Positions 26,508 to 34,159 of a stretch of DNA of 39,489 bases are shown here, in pieces. The stretch is from Gammaproteobacteria bacterium. Its GTDB lineage: Bacteria; Pseudomonadota; Gammaproteobacteria; Methylococcales; Methylomonadaceae. The stretch lies in contig JAJRUF010000100.1 in NCBI GenBank assembly GCA_024277935.1, forward strand, positions 1-39,489, read 5' to 3'. Below the pieces are notes generated by a model. It searched no databases. It was not told the DNA's origin and was given only the letters and a program-made list of their open reading frames with translations. Position numbers and translations under genes: made by a program. Position 1 is the stretch's first letter. The number at the start of each line of letters is the position of its first letter.

Positions 26508-27863
26508 TTAGCGCTCTCTTAACGCATTGTTTCTTGCTTTTAGAATAGGTTTAAGTAAATAATCGAGCACAGATTTTTTACCCGTTAATATATCTACATT
26601 AACCGTCATGCCCGGGATTATCTTAAGTCGTTCACCATTTTTTTCAAGGTAAATTTTATTGGTTTTTAAGCGAATAAGATAATAACTTTTACCGTCTTCT
26701 TCATTAATAATAGTATCTGCACTGATATGTTCAAGTTCTGCTTCTAAGCCCCCATAAATCGAGAAGTCGTAAGCGGTCAGTTTTACCATTGCTTTCTGGC
26801 CAGGATATAAAAAAGCTATATCTGCGGGCCTAATTTCCGCCTCTATCAGTAACAAGTCTTCTGAAGGCACGATTTCTACCAAGTCCATACCAGGCTGTAT
26901 AACCCCTCCTATGGTTGTTACCTTTAGTTGTTTAATAGTACCTTTTACCGGAGAAATTATTTTGGTGCGAGTGACTCTGTCTTTTAGTGCTAAAACAGTT
27001 GCTGAAATACGATCTAACTCTGCTTTTGTCGTATTTAACTCTTCAAGCGCATCGGTATGAAAACGAATTTCAAGTTCTGAGAGTTTATGTTTAGCTTCTG
27101 TTAAGGAAGATTTTACCCTAGGAATAGAAAGCCGAGCAGAGGACATTTCGCCTTTTAAATCATTGACGCTTCGTCGTAGGCGTAAAATTTCAACTTGTGA
27201 CATAGCCCCCTCAGCAACAAGAGGCTCAGACATGGATAACTCTTTTTTTAGTAACTTATAACTTCTGGAAATTTGAGCTACTTTAGAATTTAACTCAACA
27301 AGGTCTTGTTGCTTTTGTCGGATTTGATCTTCAAGAATTCGTTTATTTGCTTTTAGCCCGTTTTGTCGAGAGTCTAATAAATGTTTAGTGTTGTTTGCAA
27401 TACTAGGGTATTGCTGCAAAATTTCATCAGGAATAACAAGCGCCTGATTATTAACCTCGGCTGTTAAGCGTGCCGTGTCAGCCAGTAATTGATAATATTT
27501 TAATTGGGTTTCATTAAATGAAGAGGTAAACCTGACAGCATCAAGTTGTAGTAGAGCTTGGCCTTTTTCAACCTGATCACCCTCGTGAACTAAAATATCA
27601 GCAAGGATTCCACCTTCTAAATTTTGTATAATTTGGATCTGACTCGAAGGAATAATCTTTCCTGCACCGCGAGTCACTTCATCTAAGGTTGCAAAATGAG
27701 CCCAAATTATAGCAATGAAGACAAAGCTAACAGCAAGCCACAAAATTAAATGGCTGTGTATAGAAGCGCCATAAAGGTTAGCTGAATTAACATCTGTTAA
27801 GAAGTCTTGATCTTCTGCTTGATGCCGATAAGTTGTTTTTAAATCAGATAATTTATTTAGCAT
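26508..27863 (-). CDS. HlyD-family membrane fusion protein (LapC-like)
   Basis: This is the periplasmic adaptor linking the inner-membrane ABC transporter to the TolC duct. It has a single N-terminal membrane helix (about 35-57), a lipoyl/barrel half (GGILADILVHEGDQVEKGQALLQLD), a long coiled-coil hairpin (about 130-300) and a second lipoyl plus β-barrel (VTRTKIISPVKGTIKQL; GMDLVEIVPSEDLLLIEAEI). The C-terminus SVLDYLLKPILK is typical of type I secretion adaptors. The 451 residues are normal. It starts 4 bp after the LapB-like gene. Confidence 0.93.
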   Translation of the reverse strand: MLNKLSDLKTTYRHQAEDQDFLTDVNSANLYGASIHSHLILWLAVSFVFIAIIWAHFATLDEVTRGAGKIIPSSQIQIIQNLEGGILADILVHEGDQVEKGQALLQLDAVRFTSSFNETQLKYYQLLADTARLTAEVNNQALVIPDEILQQYPSIANNTKHLLDSRQNGLKANKRILEDQIRQKQQDLVELNSKVAQISRSYKLLKKELSMSEPLVAEGAMSQVEILRLRRSVNDLKGEMSSARLSIPRVKSSLTEAKHKLSELEIRFHTDALEELNTTKAELDRISATVLALKDRVTRTKIISPVKGTIKQLKVTTIGGVIQPGMDLVEIVPSEDLLLIEAEIRPADIAFLYPGQKAMVKLTAYDFSIYGGLEAELEHISADTIINEEDGKSYYLIRLKTNKIYLEKNGERLKIIPGMTVNVDILTGKKSVLDYLLKPILKARNNALRER

Positions 27864-27867
27864 GTGC

Positions 27868-30030
27868 TTATCCTGAAACTTTTATCTGTCCTTGTTTTAG
27901 TGCTTCTAATACACTTGCTTTGGGGCCATCGGCAACAATTTTAGAACCATCTAGTACAATGAGCCGGTCGACTAAGGCTAATAACGAGGCTCTGTGAGTA
28001 ATTAAAATTAAAGTTTGTGATTTTAAGTGTTGAGTAAACTGTTGTTTAAATGCTTCCTCTGTACTGTTATCCATAGAATTTGTTGGTTCGTCCAAAATAT
28101 AAATAGAGGGAGATAGCAATAAGGCCCTGGCAACAGCAATACTTTGACGTTGACCGCCAGAAAGTGCAGAGCCACGCTCACCAACGGGCAAATCAAATCC
28201 AGCAGGATGCTTATTTACAAAATGAGTGACCCCAGCTATTTCAGCTGCTCGTAATATTGATGCATCATCTGCGTAGCGAGCTCCTAAAGTGATATTGTCT
28301 TTAACACTCCCATACATTAAAGAAATATCCTGAGGCACATAGCCAATTTGACGGCGTAAATCTGAAGGGTCAATTTGGCCTATATCTGTACCATCAATAA
28401 GAATTGAGCCTTCCTGTGGAACATAAAGCTTTATCATTAGCTTTTCTATTGTGCTTTTACCCGAACCAATACGACCGATAAAGCCAACACGTTCACCAGC
28501 ATTAATTTTAAACGAAATGCTGTCTAAGGCTTTAATGGGTTGCTCAGGATAACTAAAACTAATATTTTTAAACTCAATATTGCCTTGAAAAGTAGGGCGA
28601 TGTAAAAAACTTTTCCCCGCTTCTCGCTCAACAGGCATAGACATCATTTTATTAAGAGAACTTAATGAAGCATTAGCTTGGTGATAACGGGTTAATAAAG
28701 AAGCAACTTGTGACACAGGTGCAAGGGCGCGTCCAGTAAGAATTGTGCAGGCTATTAAGCCACCAGTCGTTAAATCACCTGCAGAAATTTTATAAACGCC
28801 ATAAATAACTACAGCAACAGAGGCTATTTGTTGTAAAAAGCTTGAAAAGTTAACAGCAATAGCTGACAGAAAACGGGATTTAAGACTAAGGCGGGCAATA
28901 TGACCAATATTTTGTTCCCATTGTCCTTGAATTTGGCTTTCAGCACCTGTCGTTTTTATTGAATCAAGGTTAGTAAGTGATTCAACTAAAGTTGCGCCTT
29001 TTTGAGCAGAAAATTTAAATAACTCATTAATCGTATTTTTTAATGGTTTTTGCACCATAAGGCTGGCAATAATTGCAAGGGGTAAAGTAGCTAAAGGTAT
29101 AAGCGCTAAATCGCCACCTAACATATAAATAACAGCAAGAAAAATAAATAAGAAAGGCAGGTCAATAAGTGTTGTAAGCGTGGCGGAGGTTAAAAACTCT
29201 CTAAAAGATTCAAATTCGTGTAAATTATTAGCGAAAGCACCTACAGAAGCGGGTCGGGATTCCATTTTAATACCCAGCACTTTTTCGAAAATAGTAGCAG
29301 ATAAAATAATATCAGCACGCTTGCCGGCAATATCAATAAAATAGCCACGCAATAATTTCATCATAAAATCAAACAAATAAACAATCGTTACACCAATAGC
29401 CAAAACCCAGAGTGTTTCAAAAGCATGGTTAGGAACCACTCTGTCATAAACATTCATAACAAATAAAGGAGAGGCAAGAGCAAATAGGTTTATCAACAAA
29501 GAAGCAATTAATACTTCAGAATAAATAGGCCATGATTTAAAGGTAACATCCCAAAACCAGTGACTAACCTTAGGTGTGGCTGAATGATTAGTACAATTAT
29601 CAAATTGATGACTTATTTGAATAAAGAAGGCTGAACCAAGATATTCTTTTTGTAAATTATCTATATGGATAGTTTTTTCACCACTATCTGATTCAGGCAA
29701 AATAATACTGAGTTGATCGTTGTTTTTTTCAATTAAGATACAAGATTTATTATTTTTTAATAGTAAAACAGCTGGTAGAACCAAGTTGGAAATTTTATCT
29801 AAGGGTCGCTTAATTAACTTGGTAGAAAAACCAGCACGTTCAGCAGACCTTATAAATAAAGCAGGGGTTAATTTATTATTAACTAAAGGCAGGCCAGCGG
29901 TAAGCGATTCAGCTGAATGAGGGTGGTGTAATATTTTGCAAATAGAAAGTAAAGCTAATAATAAAGAGTCATCATGATTATTGATTGAGGACAAATCATT
30001 GTCAATGATGGATGGTTTTTCTATTGTCAT
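27868..30030 (-). CDS. Type I secretion ABC transporter (LapB-like, with C39-like domain)
   Basis: This inner-membrane exporter is specialised for large adhesins. It has an N-terminal C39-peptidase-like domain (about 10-150) in which no catalytic Cys precedes the usual motif, as in exporters that bind but do not cut their substrate. Six membrane helices follow (about 165-440), then the ATPase: Walker A GRIGSGKST (about 525), SGGQRQSIAVARALL and Walker B IYILDEPTNSMD. The 720 residues are normal. It is the first gene of the lapBC(E)-type operon; the short LapA-like gene on the opposite strand is the likely substrate. Confidence 0.93.
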   Translation of the reverse strand: MTIEKPSIIDNDLSSINNHDDSLLLALLSICKILHHPHSAESLTAGLPLVNNKLTPALFIRSAERAGFSTKLIKRPLDKISNLVLPAVLLLKNNKSCILIEKNNDQLSIILPESDSGEKTIHIDNLQKEYLGSAFFIQISHQFDNCTNHSATPKVSHWFWDVTFKSWPIYSEVLIASLLINLFALASPLFVMNVYDRVVPNHAFETLWVLAIGVTIVYLFDFMMKLLRGYFIDIAGKRADIILSATIFEKVLGIKMESRPASVGAFANNLHEFESFREFLTSATLTTLIDLPFLFIFLAVIYMLGGDLALIPLATLPLAIIASLMVQKPLKNTINELFKFSAQKGATLVESLTNLDSIKTTGAESQIQGQWEQNIGHIARLSLKSRFLSAIAVNFSSFLQQIASVAVVIYGVYKISAGDLTTGGLIACTILTGRALAPVSQVASLLTRYHQANASLSSLNKMMSMPVEREAGKSFLHRPTFQGNIEFKNISFSYPEQPIKALDSISFKINAGERVGFIGRIGSGKSTIEKLMIKLYVPQEGSILIDGTDIGQIDPSDLRRQIGYVPQDISLMYGSVKDNITLGARYADDASILRAAEIAGVTHFVNKHPAGFDLPVGERGSALSGGQRQSIAVARALLLSPSIYILDEPTNSMDNSTEEAFKQQFTQHLKSQTLILITHRASLLALVDRLIVLDGSKIVADGPKASVLEALKQGQIKVSG

Positions 30031-30064
30031 GTTTCTGTAGCAAATATATAAAAATTGTCACTAT

Positions 30065-30082
30065 AGCGGACTAAAGTCCGCT
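30065..30082. repeat. Small perfect hairpin AGCGGACT..AGTCCGCT
   Basis: A perfect 8-bp stem with a 2-base loop, about 35 bp upstream of the lapB-like start. It looks like a member of another dispersed small palindrome family, flanked by TATAG and TCTACA. It falls in the likely leader or promoter of the secretion operon. Confidence 0.55.
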
Positions 30083-30190
30083 CTACAATTTATCCACTGA
30101 GGATTGTTAAGAGCCAATAATAGTGCATGGTTCTAAAAGTATAGACCTATTTTATGCTAATGTTATAGCAAGGAAATTAGAATGTGTTTA

Positions 30191-30347
30191 GGGAGTCTGA
30201 AGAAATAAAGATACCCATCTCGCTTGCCTTTTTGCTCCTGAGAAAACGAACTCAATCGTTGCGTAGCCCGCTATGCGCCTCTTGAGATCGTTTGCTCAGA
30301 AACAAAAATTCTTCGCAATATGGGTGACTTTATTCCATCAAACTCCC
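30191..30347 (-). repeat. Structured repeat, copy 3 (MITE-like, inverted orientation)
   Basis: On the minus strand it runs GGGAGTTTGATGGAATAAAG at the left end, then AATTTTTGTTTC, the core GGCGCATAGCGGGCTACG and GGAGCAAAAAG. Its ends are inverted repeats of about 28 bp, and a TTA duplication flanks it (30188-30190, 30348-30350). It lies between the divergent lapB-like and 112-residue protein genes, so it must be tolerated in a promoter region. Confidence 0.8.
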
Positions 30348-30391
30348 TTATCAACATGTAAATGTTAAAAAAATTAGCGGAGTTTAATTAG

Positions 30392-30730
30392 ATGCCTTAT
30401 GTAATTAGAAATAACAACGGTGAAATAGTTACCTTACACCAAAGCCCCAATGATCCTAATGCTCAATGGTTAGATCCAGACAGCTCTGAACTTAAAGCAT
30501 TTATAAAAAATACAGCAACACCTGATAATGTTAAGCAAGCTTTAACGGGGTCGGACAATGAAATGGCCAGAGTTATTGAAGACCTAGTTGATTTATTAAT
30601 GCAAAAACAAATTTTTGTTTATACAGAACTACCAGAAGCAGTACAGGCAAAGTTAAATATAAGAAAACAACTAAGACAAGACATGAACACATTAGAAAAC
30701 CTAATTGACCAGGATGAAGCTATTTTTTAA
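30392..30730 (+). CDS. Conserved small acidic protein of unknown function
   Basis: The 112-residue product begins MPYVIRNNNGEIVTLHQ and continues with a helical C-terminal half (VIEDLVDLLMQKQIFVYTELPEAVQAKL). Proteins of this kind are found in many aquatic gammaproteobacteria and carry the misleading label tryptophan synthase subunit beta-like; there is no PLP-enzyme sequence here. A GGAG lies 11 bases before the start. It is divergent from the type I secretion operon and precedes the adhesin-like gene. No function is claimed. Confidence 0.75.
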   Translation: MPYVIRNNNGEIVTLHQSPNDPNAQWLDPDSSELKAFIKNTATPDNVKQALTGSDNEMARVIEDLVDLLMQKQIFVYTELPEAVQAKLNIRKQLRQDMNTLENLIDQDEAIF

Positions 30731-30733
30731 GCC

Positions 30734-30805
30734 ACAGGGATGTGGCGAACATCATTTTTGGAGGAGCAAAAAATGATGACAGGGATGTGGCGAACATCAT
30801 TTTTG
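30734..30805 (+). repeat. Two direct 27-bp repeats with hairpins
   Basis: ACAGGGATGTGGCGAAC with ATCATTTTTG following occurs identically at 30734-30760 and 30779-30805. The first copy is preceded by GCC, giving GCCACA-GGGA-TGTGGC. Between the copies CATCATTTTT and AAAAAATGATG form a second hairpin. It lies directly after the stop of the 112-residue protein gene and probably works as its terminator. Confidence 0.7.
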
Positions 30806-30918
30806 CATAGTACCTTAGTACACTAGGAAAAAAGAAAAAATCAGGTAAACTACTAATTAAATAGCACCTAATAATTGTATTTGGACGATAACTCCCATAG
30901 AGACCAGTAATACCTGTA

Positions 30919-31308
30919 ATGATAAATTTACAAATAATTGGTAATATAGAGCAATTAAAACCAGTCTTTGATAAAGAAGGTATACCCGTATGTTTTCTGA
31001 AAGATGAAGTACAAGTTTTAAGCGCAGTAGAACAAAAAAACCAGCGGTAATAATACTTGACTATAGACTACGAAAAAAGAAACAGCCAGTTATATCAAGC
31101 TACTTATAAAAGCGAATAGTGAGAGTAAAATAATTGTTATTGTTGATAAATTAAGTGATGATACTATAATTTAGCCTGCCTTACTGCAGGTGCAAGAGGT
31201 TATCAAAATTTAAAATTATTCAATAAATTTGCAGTAAAAATGGTTAAAGTAATTGATGCGGGGGAAGCATGGATTAGTCTGCGGATATTAGCAAAACTAT
31301 TGGAGTAA
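30919..31308 (+). pseudogene. Degraded response-regulator gene (NarL/FixJ-like receiver)
   Basis: Three pieces in different frames add up to one receiver domain: INLQIIGNIEQLKPVFDKEG from 30919; then PAVIILDYRL, with the phospho-acceptor Asp, after a frameshift at an A7 run near 31046; then KIIVIVDKLSDDTII, a TAG stop, and finally GARGYQN..AVKMVKVIDAGEAWISLRILAKLLE ending at TAA 31308. At least three shifts and one stop break it. The helix-turn-helix half expected after the LLE is missing. In life it was probably a regulator of the adjacent adhesin or secretion genes. A sequencing error cannot explain all breaks. Confidence 0.72.
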
Positions 31309-31390
31309 AATATTAAAATAATTTTGATCCCTTACTTAAATTAATAGGCATGTAGATAATAATCTTAACTGTATTTCAATAAAGGAAAGA

Positions 31391-32743
31391 ATGATGGCAA
31401 ACTCAGGTGTGATCAAATCAGTTACTAGCGAAGTTAAAGCTATTGCAGTCGATGGAGCAGAAAGAGTTTTGCGAGTAGGCGATATCGTATTGTTAAATGA
31501 GCAAATAACAACTGGAGAGGCAGGTGCTGTTGCTATAATACTTCCAAATGGAACTGAACTAGACTTACCGCAAAATTCAAATATTTTGTTAAATAATAAT
31601 GTCTTTAAGCAGGGGTTAAATGCAACAGAAAATAGCCCTGTTTTAACTAGTGCAGAAGATGAAGTTGCTGCCATACAGCAAGCTTTAGCCACCGATCAAA
31701 ACTTTGACCCTAGTAAGTTAGAAGCACCGGCAGCCGGTCCTGCACCGACAGGCGAAATAGTAGGAAATAATGGACATACTGTTATTGATGTTGATTATCA
31801 GAACCCTGAACAAACACCAGATAGTGGCTTTAATACGATAGGTATTAATAATAATGATATACCTATCTTAGATTTTACAGGGGAAGAGTTAATCTTAAGC
31901 CCAGTAACAGCTACTCTTGCTACAACAGTCCCCTCAGTACAAGTAACAGACCATAATGGCTTGGCAGTGGGTGATAATGAAGTTTTAGAAGGTTCAATAA
32001 CTGCTGTTACAGGTAATTTTGTTTTGGATGCTTCTGCAGGTGTACTTTCAATATCAGTTGCTGGCACTGATATTTCTAAAGCAGATTTACTTGCTAGTAC
32101 AACTTCTTCAATCGATATTTCAACGGTTAAGGGGGTATTAAGTATTGATGGTTACAATGAAGCACTAGGCACAGTGAACTATAGTTATTTACCTGTTAGT
32201 GGAGCACAAGACCATTCAGCAGGCGACAACAGTATTGTCGATCAATTTGAGATTACTTTAACAGATGTCAATAATGTGACTTCGAGTCCCGATATATTGG
32301 ATATTTTAATTAAAGACTCTGTACCTAAAGCATTTGATAATGCTGAACAAATGTCCCAAAATCAAGCATGGTTAGTTGATAATGTCATAATGAATGCCCG
32401 AAATGGTGGCGATACTGCGATAGATGATTTGTTAGGTGTTGATGGTGCAAAACTACAAAGTGTTTCATTTGCAGGAGATACCAAAAATTTTCTAAACTCA
32501 AACGATTTAATTTCCACCAGTAATGGTGACTTGATTCAATTTGATACCAGTAATGGCAGTTTGTATATTCGTGAAGATGGTCAATATTGGTATAACAACA
32601 CAAACACAAATACTCAAGGTACTACAGAAGTAACAGATAGTTTTGGATATCAATTGGTAGACGGTGATGGTGATTTAAGCGCAGCGAATTTAACCATTAC
32701 TCAAGTGCTTGGTAACACTAACACCGGAGATGTTTTTGTATAA
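31391..32743 (+). CDS. Short LapA-like protein with N-terminal retention module
   Basis: Residues 1-105 match the retention module of LapA-type biofilm adhesins (SGVIKSVTSEVKAIAVDG; GDIVLLNEQITTGEAGAVAI), followed by the di-alanine site PAAG (113-116) where a LapG-type protease would cut. Then come an acidic linker and two repeat-like β domains of the VCBS/T1SS-143 kind (about 180-310 and 315-445: IREDGQYWYNNTN, FGYQLVDGDGDLSAANL). It stops at 450 residues without any GGxGxD RTX repeats or C-terminal type I secretion signal, whereas true LapA proteins have thousands of residues. It may be a truncated adhesin or a small module anchored for another purpose. AAAGGAAAGA precedes ATG 31391. Confidence 0.8.
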   Translation: MMANSGVIKSVTSEVKAIAVDGAERVLRVGDIVLLNEQITTGEAGAVAIILPNGTELDLPQNSNILLNNNVFKQGLNATENSPVLTSAEDEVAAIQQALATDQNFDPSKLEAPAAGPAPTGEIVGNNGHTVIDVDYQNPEQTPDSGFNTIGINNNDIPILDFTGEELILSPVTATLATTVPSVQVTDHNGLAVGDNEVLEGSITAVTGNFVLDASAGVLSISVAGTDISKADLLASTTSSIDISTVKGVLSIDGYNEALGTVNYSYLPVSGAQDHSAGDNSIVDQFEITLTDVNNVTSSPDILDILIKDSVPKAFDNAEQMSQNQAWLVDNVIMNARNGGDTAIDDLLGVDGAKLQSVSFAGDTKNFLNSNDLISTSNGDLIQFDTSNGSLYIREDGQYWYNNTNTNTQGTTEVTDSFGYQLVDGDGDLSAANLTITQVLGNTNTGDVFV

Positions 32744-32785
32744 ATTTTGGCAAAATATTAAATTAGATGAAAAGGAGTAAACACA

Positions 32786-33427
32786 ATGTTTAATTATAAA
32801 ATGGTATTTATATTTTTGCTTATAAATGCCTCTCAAGTTAATGCAACGGTATTAACAGGGAGTACAACGGGTATTTTTTCTGGCGATCAAGCATTACTTG
32901 AATGGGGGAATCCTCAGAATCCTTTTACTGGTTCTAAATCATCTTTGAAGTACAACGGGGTAGGTTTTTCTATAAACAATAACCAGCCATTTAAAATAGG
33001 TACGTTAACTTACAGTAATACTAGGATAACTAGTAGCTCTTCTTATAATTCAACTTTTACAAATAAAAGCTTTGATATAGGGTTAGGCTTTACTGCTCCT
33101 GCTAGTGCTAATTATACTTTTAATTATGATTTACAGGTCGTTGAAACAGATAATAGTTTAGCTACTTCTTCTGATACAGTGGCATTAGCTCCAGCTAATA
33201 ACTTTAATCCAGTTTTCACCCTTTTAGGTCAAAATTTTTCTTTTGAACTGTTAGGCTTTAGCAATGATTCGATAAATTTTAATAACTCTTTTAACCAGGC
33301 AGAAGGTAGCAGTTCCCCTGTTGATCTTTACGCAAAAATTAGCGCAGTGCCTGTACCTTCAGCTATTTTGCTGTTTATAACAGCATTAACTGTTTTTTTT
33401 ATAACAGGTAATAGAAAACGTAGTTGA
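32786..33427 (+). CDS. Exported protein with PEP-CTERM-like sorting signal
   Basis: It has a signal peptide (about 1-20, ending SQVNA) and a β-rich body with many Ser, Asn and Thr residues (GSTTGIFSGDQALLEWGNP; SFDIGLGFTAPASANYTFNY) of the kind called choice-of-anchor. The end is a tripartite sorting tail: VPVPSA, one hydrophobic helix and the basic NRKRS. Such proteins are processed by exosortase and often go with exopolysaccharide; no exosortase gene is in the window. AAAAGGAG lies 11 bp before the ATG. It follows the LapA-like gene by 42 bp and may share its transcript. Confidence 0.78.
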   Translation: MFNYKMVFIFLLINASQVNATVLTGSTTGIFSGDQALLEWGNPQNPFTGSKSSLKYNGVGFSINNNQPFKIGTLTYSNTRITSSSSYNSTFTNKSFDIGLGFTAPASANYTFNYDLQVVETDNSLATSSDTVALAPANNFNPVFTLLGQNFSFELLGFSNDSINFNNSFNQAEGSSSPVDLYAKISAVPVPSAILLFITALTVFFITGNRKRS

Positions 33428-33437
33428 TTTGTTTGTA

Positions 33438-33469
33438 AGGTAATCTTTTTTTATATCAAAAGATTACCT
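33438..33469 (+). terminator. Hairpin after the PEP-CTERM-like gene
   Basis: A 12-bp perfect stem (AGGTAATCTTTT / AAAAGATTACCT) with an 8-base loop, starting 10 bp after the stop. No long T-run follows on the plus strand, but the stem itself has T and A tracts, so it could act in both directions. Confidence 0.6.
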
Positions 33470-33481
33470 GATTACTTATAA

Positions 33482-33652
33482 GTTTCCGTTAAATATAAGG
33501 ACTATAATACTTGGTTTGAATACCGGCAAATGAGAAATATAACATCACATACTTATGATCATGATAAAGCGCAACAAGTATATGAAATGACAAGCCAATT
33601 TTTAAGTAGTGCCATGACACTACTTAATCAATTGAAGCAGAGGGAGGAATAA
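33482..33652 (+). pseudogene. C-terminal remnant of a HEPN toxin gene (HI0074/MntX-like)
   Basis: The frame after a stop at 33479-33481 reads YKDYNTWFEYRQMRNITSHT and on to a TAA at 33650. It matches the second half of HEPN nucleotidyltransferase-partner proteins, including the RNase-type motif R-x4-H (RNITSH). The N-terminal half is absent. An ATG at 33530 could still start a 40-residue fragment. The MNT gene begins one base later, the normal toxin-antitoxin layout. Confidence 0.68.
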
Positions 33653-33653
33653 A

Positions 33654-33944
33654 GTGCTAGATTTAAAACCAGAAGAATTAATAAAGGTTAATCAAATACT
33701 AGGGGAATGTATTCCAGGTATAAAGATTCAAGCTTTTGGCTCACGAGCTAATAATACGGCTAAACCTTATTCAGATCTTGATTTGGCAATAATGGCTGAC
33801 AAACCACTATCGTTACAACAAGGTGCAATGCTAGCAGAAGCATTTGAAGAATCTGACTTACCTTTTAAAGTAGATATTTGTGACTGGTCTACAACAAGTG
33901 AAAGATTTAAAGAACTTATTAAACCCTCATTAAAGCCTTTATAA
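33654..33944 (+). CDS. MNT-type nucleotidyltransferase (antitoxin of a HEPN/MNT pair)
   Basis: This 96-residue minimal nucleotidyltransferase has the full GSx10DxD motif: Gly29-Ser30 and Asp41/Asp43 (FGSRANNTAKPYSDLDLAI), with a third acidic site in FKVDICDW. In HEPN/MNT pairs the MNT protein AMPylates and silences the HEPN RNase. It starts with GTG, one base after the remnant HEPN frame and behind AGGGAGGAA, a strong ribosome site inside that remnant. With the toxin broken, this is an orphan antitoxin. Confidence 0.85.
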   Translation: MLDLKPEELIKVNQILGECIPGIKIQAFGSRANNTAKPYSDLDLAIMADKPLSLQQGAMLAEAFEESDLPFKVDICDWSTTSERFKELIKPSLKPL

Positions 33945-34110
33945 AATAAGCACCAACGGCAGTTGATAAATGGTATCTAATAAAGTAGATCAAAGGTTGA
34001 ATAAGATTGCTTTTACTGGCGACTGAGCGGCAAAATGATGCCAAGGTAGCAGTGGAGCGAGTTGAATAATATACCCCAGAAGATTTTCCTTATAAAAACA
34101 TCAAGACAAA

Positions 34111-34148
34111 AGCTACTGCAGAAGGGGAGTCAAGCTTCTGCAGTAGCT
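34111..34148 (-). terminator. Flagellin terminator hairpin
   Basis: A perfect 14-bp stem (AGCTACTGCAGAAG / CTTCTGCAGTAGCT) with a 10-base loop just downstream of the flagellin stop, followed on the minus strand by TTTTGTCTT. The bases 33945-34110 between this and the MNT gene hold no gene I recognise, only short broken coding-like pieces. Confidence 0.85.
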
Positions 34149-34159
34149 TAAGCATATTG

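Noticed and set aside
30392-30730. Tryptophan synthase beta subunit, a label used for such proteins
   Set aside because: 112 residues with no PLP-binding or catalytic segments; the label is a database artefact.
30734-30805. CRISPR-like array
   Set aside because: Only two units with an 18-bp spacer that is itself part of a hairpin, and no cas genes nearby.
33945-34110. Small coding region between the MNT gene and the flagellin terminator
   Set aside because: Short coding-like pieces exist but are broken by stops and match no family I recognise.
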